From: Struthio camelus
Lineage: Eukaryota; Chordata; Aves; Struthioniformes; Struthionidae
Assembly: GCF_040807025.1 (NCBI RefSeq)
Contig: NC_090964.1
Coordinates: 9,820,214-9,884,213, forward strand
Length of the DNA: 64,000 nucleotides
Direction of reading: 5' to 3'
Shown piece after piece: positions 22,861 to 35,100 of the stretch. Under the pieces are notes generated by a model. That model saw only the letters and a list, made by a program, of their open reading frames with translations. It made no database searches and had not been told where the DNA came from. The translations under genes and the position numbers were made by a program. Within the stretch, counting starts at the first letter, position 1; each line of letters begins with the position of its first letter.

Positions 22861-22975
22861 CTATTTTTGGCAGCCTCCTAAGAGCTCCTCTCGGGCTATT
22901 AATAATGAGAGTGCGAAATTCGTTTGGCCTCTCCTATATAAGGAAAGGTAGAGGCTTAGAGGCAGCTAAATATAC
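22861..22975. promoter_or_regulatory. MEF2/SRF motif cluster, candidate muscle enhancer or promoter
   Basis: Within 115 bp: CTATTTTTGG (22861-22870, CArG-like), CTATTAATAA (22896-22905, a perfect YTAWWWWTAR MEF2 site), CCTATATAAGG (22933-22943, CArG-like and TATA-like) and CTAAATATAC (22966-22975, one mismatch to MEF2). AT-rich motifs this dense stand out in very GC-rich DNA. MEF2 and SRF drive known miR-1/miR-133 loci. It lies about 3.1 kb upstream of the miR-1 hairpin on the minus strand. Function is inferred. Confidence 0.5.
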
Positions 22976-24247
22976 TGGCGCGTGCGGGAGCGAGCGGGGA
23001 GGCTTTGGCACCGCGTGTGGAAAAGGGATTGTTTGAACAATGGAAAGACGGACTCACTCGGCGCGCGGGGCCCTGCGCGGACGGGCGGGCGGGCAGCGGG
23101 TCAGAGCGCCCGCCGAGCCCCACGCCGCGGCACGCGTCCCTTGGGGACCCGGCGGGCCGGGTTTGCAGCAGCGGGGGCCTCGCGGCCGTCCTCGCGGCCC
23201 GGGCACGGGAACGGGCTCTCCGCCGGCCGGCGCGGGACGAGAGCTGGCAGAGGGCAGGTCGCGCGGGCAGCAGCGGCGCTCTGCAAAACCCCCGCGCGGA
23301 GCCGGCTGCGCTCGCCCCCAACCATGCACCGCAAACCAGGCACCCTAAAATTAAGCCCCTGGGCCAGCAGCAAGGAGGGGCAGAGCCCTGCCGAGGGACG
23401 GCTGCCAGGCGGCTGCGCCAGCCCTGGCGCCCCGCTGTGCCCCGCAGCGCCCGCGGAGGAGCAGGGAGCGCCGCCCGGGGCTCGCCCTCCGCAAACCGGG
23501 ATGCACTGGCTCGCTGGCCTGTTACGCGCTTGGAGGAGGTTTCGGGCTGCTGCAAACAGGGCCGGCCGGCCGTGACCTTGCCCCGCGCCGAGGCCCGGCT
23601 GGCAGAGGCAAAGCAGCAGCAGCTCGGGGAATCCGGCGCCCAAAACCGCGGAGAGGCAGCGCCAAAGTCACGGGCTTGTAACAGGGACGGCACCAACGGG
23701 GGCGAGAGCGCGCCCGGAGAGCTGGGAAGGAAGTGCCCGGCCTGGCAAAGAGCAGGGTTTGGGTTTGCCTCAGGTGTTGGTGCTGTTTTCACTTTCTCTG
23801 GAGCAGGGAGCTGTTTAGGGAGGGACAGTCGATGCCGGGGAAGCTGGTTTGTATTTTCAGCTATTACGAGTTCCCCTCCCGTTAACGGCCCGACCGGCGC
23901 GCCGGCTCTGCCGTCCCAGCGCCGGCCGAGGTGGCCGGTGTCCCCAAGGGCCGCCGGCGCGCAGAGGGTCCCGGTGCCGGCGGCTCCCTCGCCGGCAGCC
24001 TGACTTGCCCGGGGTGAGCAGAGCCCTGGGAGCCGCTGCTTCGGCTGGGGTCGCCCTGACGCTCCCTGAAACAACCCCAGGGCCGAGCAAAGCCCCTTCC
24101 CCCCCGAGCAGACGTGCAGGAATGACCCTCGGCGGGGGGCCCGTCCTTCCAAAACTCGGTCCCCGCTGGCAGCGCGGAGCGGAGCCGAGCAGAGGCCGCA
24201 GCGGTGAAACCCTGGCAAACTCCCCCTCCGCCCTGGGATGGCGACAG

Positions 24248-24326
24248 TTATCAGGAAATAAAAATAGCAGAGCTGGGTAACGCTAACTAGAGGGCATGGC
24301 TGCGCTGCTGGAAGGTGCCCAGATAA
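24248..24326. promoter_or_regulatory. GATA and MEF2-like motif cluster
   Basis: TTATCA (24248-24253, a GATA site in reverse), ATAAAAATAG (24258-24267, one mismatch to MEF2) and AGATAA (24321-24326, a GATA site) within 80 bp of GC-rich DNA. GATA4 plus MEF2 is a cardiac combination. Second candidate control element for the microRNA transcript. Confidence 0.35.
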
Positions 24327-24619
24327 GCGAGAGAGATTGCTGGAGACGGGGGCTGCTCCCAGACCCGTTCCTGCTGGGGGCAGCGAGGAGGGGGCACCTG
24401 GTGCAGGGCTGAACTTCTCCTACGGCCGCCGGGCTGCTTCGGTGCCCGGCTGACGCCAGGCGAAGGCAGCGCTGCAGCGCTCGTGGTCAGGCCCCCCGGG
24501 CCCGGGGAGCACAGCGGACTATTGGCTTCTCCTTTCCTTAGGTGACATTGAACTCCGAGGGCTCCAGTACAACCTGTCGACCACGCGAGACGCGCATGGA
24601 CAGAAGGGCAGTGCTGAAG

Positions 24620-27600
24620 GTGAATTTCCTCTGCTCTTCAAAACATCCGCCTCCCACACTGCCATCAGGCCCCTTCTGGCTGCAGCGGCGCTAAAGCACG
24701 CTCTCGGCAGCGGCCAGCCACAGCCACAGCCGCAGCCGGGCAGCCTTGTCCATCCCCGTCAACGACTCCGCTCCCAAGGCTCCTCTGCTTCCTCGGGAGG
24801 TGCAGTTAGGCCAGGCACGGGTGCAGCTCGAGCCCGGAAGCTTCTGCTAGTTCACCTGCCAGTGAAATCAAGGGTGCCCGCGTGCCTCCGCTTCAGGGAA
24901 CGAAGGGCCCTCGGCAGACGGGTGGGGACCTGCACCCGTCGCCAGCCCGAAACACCAGCCCACGGCACCCCTGCACCTCCTGTGGCTACAGCGCGCAGCT
25001 GGACGCCAAAGCTTCAGCTCTGCTGCTAGGGGTGACCGACCTCAAGGAAATCACTGATGGCCTTTGCCAGCGTGGCAGGAGAGCAGGAGCAAGTGAGCTG
25101 CTCAACCTGGCAGAGCAAGAGACCGGGGCGAGGGCGGTCGGGGTTCAGCGATCCCAGGCTGAAACTTGGCATTCAGCTAAACAAAGCCAGAGGTCACGTT
25201 ACAAGTGCAAGGTTCGTTGTATGAGACTCGGCATCTGTGACCTTCCCTCCTGCGCCCTACGCGAAGGCAGAGCAGTCAAGCCGTAGCGGTTGCTGCAGCC
25301 GGCTGCTAAGCAAGCGGCAGCCTTGGCCGTCTGTCAAGCAAGCGCTCGGCAGCCCTGCGAGCCGCTTATGGTAATGGTGCCCCACAGGGCGCTGCAGCTA
25401 AAGCAGCCCCTTGTCCAGCGGTGCCTACCGAGCCCCTGCTGCCTGGCACTGGGGAAGAGGAACGAGGAAGGACTTCCAATTCTTTGCAAGAGTACAGTGC
25501 TCTTACTGGGAACCAGCCCACAGCTGAAACTGGAGAAAGAAGCAAGCTAAGCAGCAGCAAAACATCTTCCCTGTTTATTTGCAAGAAACATTTTGTTTTA
25601 AAAAATTAGTCTTGATCCAAGTAACACTGCAATCAACAAACATTGTTAGACCAAAGCTCAGACAGGCTGGGCAGCCCCCTGGTATACAGAAGAATGAAGA
25701 AAAGATTTATGAGCAAACTATTTTAAAACAAGATCGCGACATTTGCCTCCAACACGTTAACAAATGTTTGAAGTACATTTATGTTAAAGAAGAAAACAAA
25801 ACCAAGTTAAGCTGATGGTTCATCTAACAGATGTCTCAGCTCTTAACTTCCACACATGGGTAACTCGTAGCCAGTGTCTCTAATTGTGCAATCATGATGC
25901 ATAGCAATGCAGAAACCTTCCCATTGCAAGGTCAAACTAGGATCACAGTACTTGGGTAACAAATGAGCAATGATATGAGTGATGCTAGGGGGGAGGAGGA
26001 GAGGGCAGTAAACGATTCTAAAATAATGCATTTATTCTACACACACGCACGCACACACACACCCACACCTTGGAAGGAGGTCTGCATTATAGTGCACTAA
26101 AACAGACAACCTGCCCCTACTGCCGGCGTTAGGAGGTTCCCATGGCGGGCCAGAAGCTATCGCCGTTGGCTTGCGAGGGTATCCTCTCGCCCTCCAGCTT
26201 CGCGTTGCCTTAGGCTTGGACTCTCGTCCGCGCACCCCTCGTCCTTTGCAGCCCCCGCGCAGGTGACAGCTCAGAGGCACCAGGGGTTAACAGCCAAGCG
26301 AGAGAGGGCTCCGGGGAGGGCCGGCAGCTCCCGGCTGGCCTGGCGGAGAAGCTGCACAGCCAGGGAATACTCATGGGAAGCAGCCCTCTAAGGGGAGGCT
26401 CGCGCTATGCTCTGTCACAAACCTGTGCTAGGGGATGACAAACGACTAAGGCGCGAGGAAGGTCGAGGAAGCTGTGCTCGCGGAGCTGCTCAGCACGGAG
26501 CGCAGGGAACGCCACAGCCTACTGCAAAGTCAAGCTTTCGCCGAGGCAGGAAACGCCGCTTCTGCCCACGGCGGTGCTGCCAGCTGACTAAAGCACTGCA
26601 ATGTAAATGTTTGTTTCCCACAGTGAAATATAAGGGGGAAGAAAATAACCTCAGCTAAGCAAAGGTGCTGTCACGTGCCAGATTCTAATTCTTCCCTTTT
26701 CCATAATAGGGAGCCAGGGCTAGCTTAAAAGCGCACTGTGCTTTTAAGTATCCTGTGAGGATACTGATCTGCGCAGTAAAGAACACCCGAAAGCTCAACC
26801 ACGGCAAGCGATCCTATTTACTGCAGAGAGGGCTTCCCCAGACGGAGAGGAGCAAAAGGCTCAAGAAAGCACATGCTCCAAGAACGAGAAACAGTTAAAG
26901 ACGACAACACCGCTCCTCTAACAGCATAAAATAAGGTCAGGCACAGTCCCAGGACCAAATCTGCTTAACTCCTGCAGCTTCAAAAAAATCTCATTTTCTT
27001 TTAGTTTGTTAATCTCGCATCCAAATGAAGGGAAACACACTGGAGGGTGGAGTCACTCAAGAGTTAAGCCTCTGGCCATTAGTACAACTTGCAACAATAG
27101 TTTCAGACAAACACTCACTGTGCCCCTTTAAGGCATGGTAACTGCAGCATCCTGGTGTCCCGCCATCCCCGTGTGTGGTCCAAGGCGGGCTTGGGGGAAG
27201 GAACAGCTGCGAGAAAGAAAGGGTGCGGAAGGAGCAGCCCTGGCCCGGGAAGCCGCGCGCACAAGGCGGAGGTGACCTGGGTTGCACCGCAGCGGAGCGG
27301 GAGGCGAGCCCCGTGCCCGGCGCAGCGGATGGGGCACAAGGCTAACGCCGCGGTGCTCGGCGAGAACGACATAGACTCCGGTGCTGGTGCCCGAGGAAGA
27401 CAGCTGATTGCCCGGAAAAATAAAGTTAGCAGCAGCCATGACTACATTCAGTGAGGGAACATTCCCTTACTTTCAATAGTGTTTAATCTTCACCTAGCTC
27501 AACACAAATCAGTAGTGCAGCAATATAAATACAACCAAGGAAGTTAAAGCCTTTTGGCTTTTATACCCCAAAAAAGCCAATGGAATAGGTTTCCAGTTCT

Positions 27601-28971
27601 AATAAATTAACACAAAGAAAGGCAATAAACTGCCCACCCATCCCTGGAGGAGCAATGGCATCCTTCATGCCAGTGAGAGGCTGATTGCTGGCCAAGGACA
27701 GGGGTGCAGCTCATGAAAGCAGTACAGTGAGATAAAGAAGCAGGTATAGGAAAGGACCACCACACACCCAATTCCTAGAAAGGCCTTTCCCAGAGTCCAA
27801 GCAGCAGGGAAACACCGCCGCTGGCACTCAGCATGTGATGCCCGCAGGTGCTGAGAGTTCCCCTTTCTACTGGCTAAAGTGCATTAAGTGTGCACTTACA
27901 CTGTGCTAGGAGCAGGCAGGGTTATTCAGCCACAGCATGAGGCCACTAAGCTACCAGCCAGAGGGGAACAGCCAGCTGTTGGGAATTGAGGATATCAACC
28001 CCTGTTGGCCTGGGTTGTACAAGTTTTAAGAAAAAGTCTATGGCATTTCATAATCAAGATACAGCTGGTAACATCCAGATTCGTGGAGGGTTTGGGGACC
28101 TATGGAGAGTGCTGGGTCATTGAACAACATCTCACAGCTTTGGAAATAAGCCAACCATTGGATGCAGGTACCAAAGGTGGGTGTCCCCTCCCTGGCTCTG
28201 GCACCCACCAGGAGAGCTTTCTGCAGGAGGGGGTCTCCTAGCCCAGCAAGCTAGCACAGACAGGTCAGTTTTTCACATTTGAACAGGCACTGTGTCAACA
28301 CTCCCAGCGAGAGAAGCCTGACACAATTTAGAACAGCTACAAAACCCTCTCCCAACTGCAAGTTGATGGGGCGTGACCAGAGAGTTTAGCTTCCCCCTCT
28401 GCACACTCCAAAAGCAGACAGTGCATGTGAAAGGACAAGTTTAAATCAAAATAGTGCTTAAATGATTAGGGAAGGTGGGAGTAAAAGAGAAGAGTTGTTG
28501 TACAGCAAGAGTAGTCTGTGCAAGGCTACTGGAGCCTGAAGGGAGCTCAGAGCACAGCTCAAAGCACAGCCTTGACCTTCCTTCTCCAAGGAGCTCCCAA
28601 GGCAAACGACCTGGAAGTCCCTGGGTGTTTTTCTCTGCTGCAGTTTGAGGTGGGCTAGGAGGGTCCCGCACATTCACGGTTGCTCCAAGTGGTTCTATCC
28701 CGCTGCATTCCAGATGCCAGCTCTGTTTTTTCCTGATGAATAGTCTGTGGTTCACAGTTACCTTCTCCTCCCTTTGATTTCCCTTGACATTCAAATTCAA
28801 GTACAACCAGTTTTAACTGAATTAAAAGAAATCCACAAAACCAAAGTTATTTTCTGTGAAACAAGTTAGCAGCACAGTCCTAATCAAACCGGCCTCCAAA
28901 GGCCCTTATAGAAGAAGATGGGAGCAGCCTTCTCTGCCACAGAGCTCCAGCAAAAGGCTGCCTGGGAGAAG
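24620..28971. other. No supported gene; includes probable KIAA0319L 3' UTR
   Basis: GC falls gradually rightwards. The part next to 28971 must be KIAA0319L 3' UTR on the minus strand. Possible 3' ends: ATTAAA at 27482-27487, AATAAA at 26031-26036 and AATAAA at 25574-25579. I cannot choose between them. A short CA repeat lies at 26039-26067. No other gene is seen. Confidence 0.5.
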
Positions 28972-29159
28972 CTATAGGATTTCCTCCCTCTGGTTCTTGG
29001 GTTTGAGCATCACTTGTCCATTGCGCAAGGAGCCATTCTGACTGCGGAGCAGTTTCCCTTTTTCCCGGTCAGGCCATGTGAAGATGGCTTCATCACTGTC
29101 CAGTTCAGATTCTGAGTGCATCAGGCTAGTGTTGAGGATCTGGGCTTTCTGTCTGGCAC
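28972..29159 (-). CDS. KIAA0319L: KIAA0319L last exon and stop
   Basis: Encodes the final 62 residues of the tail, including [20 protein letters not shown] and the end REEIL, with TAG at 28974-28972. Acceptor after tccaag. Confidence 0.94.
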
Positions 29160-32100
29160 CTTGGAAGGAGAGACATTCCCATGTTAAAAATACTTTTAAT
29201 ATTAGTCAAACACACCTTACTCCATTCCCCCCCTTTCACTCTCATTCTTTCAACATGTCAAAGGGGTAGTCTAATCAATACACTTTCCTGGATCTGCCAC
29301 TTATTCCTTCAAAGGTTGAAGACAAAGACAAAGTGATCCTGTTTAAGATAACTTGGCATGACAGAGGTCACACAGACATTTTGAGATACTGCAAAGCACA
29401 ACACGCAGGTAGGGAAAAAAATTATGTTACCAAAAGGGGCTGTGAAAATATGCGAGATCTCTGCCTCCCTGACTTGGCTCAGGGGCATTGTTTAGAGAGC
29501 TCTCTGAGGGCAAAAAGCTGTAGTAAAGAGAATATGCAGGTGTGTGAGAGAAGATGACTGCGTTCTTACTATCCTTCCTACTCATCTCTGCTTCTCTTGC
29601 CTGAGAGTTCCATAACTGAGAAGTTATAGTCGATACCAATTTTTGGACCTTTCTGTGAACAGTTTACAGGTCTCCACATAATACCTCTATGATAGAAAGT
29701 GGAGACATCAGGACTAAGCCAGTTTCAGCCTTGATTTCTAAACCACAGTTAGTCAATTTACCTAAATGCTCTGCCTACACATCTGAAACAAGCTCTTTGA
29801 TCTTCTGAGACTTGTCTGTCAGTGCCTAACATTAAGTTTGTCTCACTCTGTGATCTTAAGTCCACTGAGGAGGAGTATTCTTAGTCAGCATTCTGGAAAC
29901 GCTGAGCTCGTCTCATGTTTTACCTGCTTTGGGATTTGGCTTCAACTCCAGGCTTTCTTGATCCGTTGCATCCAAAATCTTGTATTTGCTTTTTCTTTTG
30001 GATTTTCCTTTTCGTCTAAAGGGGAAGAACAGGAATTAAGAGGCAGGCTATTTCTGAACAAGCAAGAAAAAAAACCCTCTGATCTTAAAAGCTACAGTAC
30101 TACTTGCTTATTCCAGACTATGTTCATATCAGAAAGCAACACGCTAAAAACATTGCTTTAGTTGCACATTTACAGGCAAATCTTGCTTCTGAACTGAACC
30201 CAGAGTCCGAGGACCTTATCGTTTCACTTGAAACACCAAGGGACAAAAACTAACATCATAGGACTAAGCAGATGACCTGCTGGGACTATGGGTTTGAATC
30301 TCTTCCACCTCCTAATACAGCCCCTTGTTCTGAAGCACTGGTACAGTGCGGGTTATGGGCTCAGTCCCACCTCTTACAACAGCAGATCACCATCCAGGAT
30401 AAGATTCCAAAGGCAACCACAATGACGAAAGATGCAATGATCACATACAGCACACTCCATTCTGAAAGCAAAACACCCCAGAGATAAAGACATTTTGGTA
30501 CCTCATACAGCTGACGGTGTGGACTTTAGATGACTATTCTTGAGAAAAAGAAAGGCAGGCCTGACTCTTTGCTGAATTAGAGAGCCTATCATCCATCACT
30601 GACAGTAGCACCAACTTGCCTAGGGAAGCCACAAGTCTGAGACTCAGTGCTCAGGCTTCTTGTAGAAGCCTCTTTGCCATATTTGAAAATGTCTTTTGAT
30701 TTACAAAATTTACTTTTCTATAGCAGGAAAGCCTCTGAAGGGGCATGACAAAAAAGGGTTCAATTTATACACTAGAAATGGACTCAATTCTTAGTAAGTG
30801 TTCAGCAAGAGGTTCTGAAGAGTCATTTCCCTACCAAACATTCCCTGCCAAAGAGGTACAACTAGTGAGATTAGGAGTGGGACTAACTCCTTATCCAAAC
30901 ATGATGTCAGAGATACTGGAAGAAAGTGAGTACTGTTATTCAGCCTACCCTGGGGTTCAAACACTGCTTCCTAAAGACAAACAATCCCAAGATGACTGCA
31001 CGTACCACAGTTACTTTCGCCATCCCCCATCTGCACCTTGATGAAGTTCTCCATCCAGAATGGGTCACAGATGCAACGTTTGGTGAAGGAGTCACAGCGT
31101 CCATGCTCAGAGCAGTTTAACTGACATGCTAGGGACCAAAACCAGCAAGGTGAACGGAATGACTTATGTGCAAGGTTAAACCAAGACTTAAGTAATCTTG
31201 CATGTATTCTAACTCCCACTAAGAGGACTTGGGCTGCCTGTGGGCAAAACAATGTGACTTGTAGCTCCCACTCCATATTCTGGAAGTCCTGAGAAAAAGA
31301 GCTAAAGACAAGACAGGAGATAAACCACGAGTTTTTGTGCCTCCCACAGGGGGCAGTCGTAGCCAAATCATCTTCCCTTTGCTGCTTAAGTCTGGCTACA
31401 TATGGAATACGGAAACTGTTTTGCTACTTATCTTTGCAGGCTGCCAAAAAAGTACAAAAAGAACAGAGCACTGCTGGGCAAAATTGCTTAGAACCTCAAC
31501 AGTCAAAACTAGACAGTATAGTTTAAAAGTAGGAGTTCAAGATGGCCAATCCCAGCAGGCTCTAACTTGAATCTAGTCACTCTGTAGTTCATCTTCTTAG
31601 CTTAACTATAATTGCAAGTAGCAAGAAGTGCAAATGTAATGTCTAGGCCTCATGCAAAATGAGAAAAGCCTTGCTTCACTAGCAACATAAGAGATACAAA
31701 ATAAGAAAATTTTGCCTAATAATTTATGATTTTGATACAAAAGTCATGGAATTGGAATATTTGTAAGTATGCGTTTGATAAGGTTTCCACTCTCAAATTC
31801 GAACTCAGTCTGTGAGACAGACCACAGGAAACAAATAAATCCTTTAAAACGTCCATGAATCAGGGTGTGACAACAGAAACGAAGACTAGCTTTTGAAGGA
31901 ATAAAGGCACAAAATCGTTAAAGATCAGGAAATCATGAGAATTATTACTTCCCAAAATTCTAATTTACTGTAACTAATTGATCAGCACAAAATCCTCATA
32001 GGTTTGAGCTCATAAAAGGAAAGCAGTGCTAACGTAAATTGTAAAAATTTGAAAAAAAAAAACAAACTGTTTACTCTCTATCAGACTGACGTGTATGCTG

Positions 32101-35100
32101 AAGAGGATATGAATAGATTCACAGTTACTAAGATCTGTAATTTTTTTGTTTTTGGTACGACACTCATTTAATTGGCTGTATTCCATTAAAACTATATTTT
32201 AGTTTCATAAGCATCAATCTCTTTTTGATTTGTGAATTCTCATATTTCCCAGTAACATTACAAGTTATTGTTTAATGAACATGCAAAAGAAGTTGAATTG
32301 CAGATAGCCGTAATCAACTAGTAATTAACTGACTGGTTAATTTACAGTTTAATGGACTTATTTTTCTGTTTCCCATTTACTAATAAGAAAGCTATTAGCC
32401 TGGGGCAGGGGGCAGTTCCTAGCACACATGAAGGCCCTTACTCTTGCAGACATCTGGGGAGAGGGGAGCAGATGTTAGCCCATACCACAGTACCTCTTAC
32501 TTACTGACTGTGTTAATTTCTAATGCCCGAAAAATGAGAAAGTCTGACTGTTGTTTCCGGAGTTCATTTTTCAGTGTCCAGGCCACATCACGTCCTTTGA
32601 ATATCTGATGGGGAGGCTGGTTCTTTACAAAAAAGACCATCTTCGTGCTGCAAGTCAGATATAAAAATTATCTGCTGCTTCTCCAAACATCAGGCAGAGA
32701 GCCATTTTCCTCTCATCTGCCATTACAGAGGGACTTACTCAGAATCCCAAATTTATCTGAGCCCAGATTTACAGAAATATCAAAGCGGGCTGTGTCTTGA
32801 AAGCAATACTGGTATAGACCTTGTCATACAATAGAGAGCCCTTTAAGGCATCTGATAAACATGTATTTTGGCTGCAACAGGTAAGATATTACAAGAATCC
32901 CTTATCCGTCTCACTCAGTGGAAGAACGGTGGCAACTAGTCTGATCACGGCAGACACGGAAAGGTAATGTTAAAACGAAAAGAGCTGCCTCTTCTGTTCT
33001 GAATTCTTTTTTTTAAACTTTGCCACGGACAATGAATTCTGGTTTTACTATTACAGCAGGCAACGTGGACACAAAGGAATCAATACATTATTGAAGCCAC
33101 AAAAGTCTCAAGTCTAGTTCCAGATTTATTGCTGACTTGCTACATGACTAAGCAAGTTGCTTAGATCTTTTTCAATGCTTCAGGTACTTTAAACAGCTCC
33201 CCCTTTAGTAGAAATTAAGGGCATTGCACTCATTTCAACAGATTTCCACTCTGTCCTTGATAATTTAGTTCCCAAGCCACCCACATTCATGTTCAGGCAT
33301 CCTCAAACACACCTACAGTAACAGCAGACTGCTGTCAATATTGAGATAAGTGTAGCTCTTGCTGCAACCACACTACAGAGCTAGTCAGTGAAGTATTTTC
33401 TAGAACAGGGAACCTTCCAGAGTAGACAGCCATGTAGCCATTTATGCAGAGGTGGAAAACTGAATTTGACCAGGTGCTTTCAGGCCAAAGCAGCATGGGT
33501 AGGATCCCACTGGACCAAACCATCCCTTGTATGACATGCTGCTTATTGTATTTGGAGCTGAGCGACGCTATCCACTCTGCTTCCCAACAGAAAGCGATCC
33601 TTTATTCAACAGGCCCTAAAGCAATCCCCCTACATGCACGCTTGCATGCACACACACCTTACCTTTGTTCAGTGTACGGCTGAATCTTTTGTACAGTAAT
33701 GTCCGAGTCAAGGACCCCCAGCAGAACGCCTATTTGCCGGATGAACATACCCTTCTGCCTCTCAGTCAGCTGGCTGACATTAACATCCAGAATCATCTCC
33801 ACAAGGTTATTTTTTCTAGGATCTAGGGAGAACATAGATATCACAGATCTTTAGAACTTCCATTTGACGGCGTGGGTACAAGTCAGGTTTCTACCATCTT
33901 TCCAGAATGTTTCTTCTTTGAAGAAAAAAGTACAGCATCTCACTGTAACAGGGGATGTAGGTCTTTGATCTTTACAGGTAACTGCAAGCAGTGAGACTCA
34001 ACCCCCAAGAGTTATATGAAGTTATAACCACTTCCCCAGAGGTTTTGACCATTTACATTCCCAAGCTGGACCTAGAGTATGCACGTTATCACAGTACATT
34101 GCATCCAGAAAAAAATAGAGGGCTTGCTAACGCACTGTAGATAAACATGGTAAAGTATCACAGAATCACAGAATGGTTTAGGTTGGAAGGGACCTCTGGA
34201 GATCACCTAGTCCAACCTCCCTGCTCAAGCAGGGTCACCTAGAGCATATTGCCCAGGATGACATCCAGACGGGTTTTGAATATCTCCAGGGAAGGAGACT
34301 CCACTACCTCTCTGGGCAACCTGTTCCAATGCTCAGTCACCCTCACAGTGAAGAAGTACAACGAAAGTACAACGAACAAATATACTCACCAGGTTTGACT
34401 TCCACTGTAGTCCTTTCCACATCACTTTCCCCTTTGGCATCTGTTACTCTGAGATGGAACGTGTAGGTCCCTTCCACCAGATTGGAGAGGAGAAGGACGG
34501 GATGATGGTCTGAATTGTTCAGGACTTCCTGGGAGGTAGAGCAAAATAAATATCAGGAAACAAAGGATCAAACTAGCATGACATTGTCATCATATTTAAA
34601 GATATTGCTAAAAGGTAACACGTGCAATGACTAGCCTCACATTGTCTCAGGAGCTGTCTGTCAATGCTACTTCTCACTGACTCTTTCACAGTGCTGCAGT
34701 GTTGCAGATCACTATTTAAAAAAATAAACACCTCACCCCAGCTGCAGGGCTCCCCTCATCCCGGGTCCACAAGTAGCTGATGATTCCCTTATCATCAGAG
34801 GATTTTGATCCATCCAGTTCAGCTGTGTTTGTGGGCAGGGTGATGACAACATTTCCAGCAATCTTTGCAACCGGTGGCTTGTTTATCTCTAACCAAACAG
34901 AAAGAAACGAGTTGGGAAAAAATCTGATAACATCTAAGGAAGAACTACTGTACTAGACCTCTTCTGTAACCCACAAATCCCTGTCTAATCATGGGACAGA
35001 GAAAGGAAATTAAGTACTCTGGGATTCAGCTAAAGATACTGTTCCTCCAGATAAGGGCAAACCCCTGGCTTAGAGAAGGCTATGTCAGTGCTCTCCACCT

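Noticed and set aside
34156-34367. Possible endogenous retrovirus fragment
   Set aside because: The terminal octamer repeats and internal blocks are those of the CR1 LINE 3' end; no LTR or viral gene is present.
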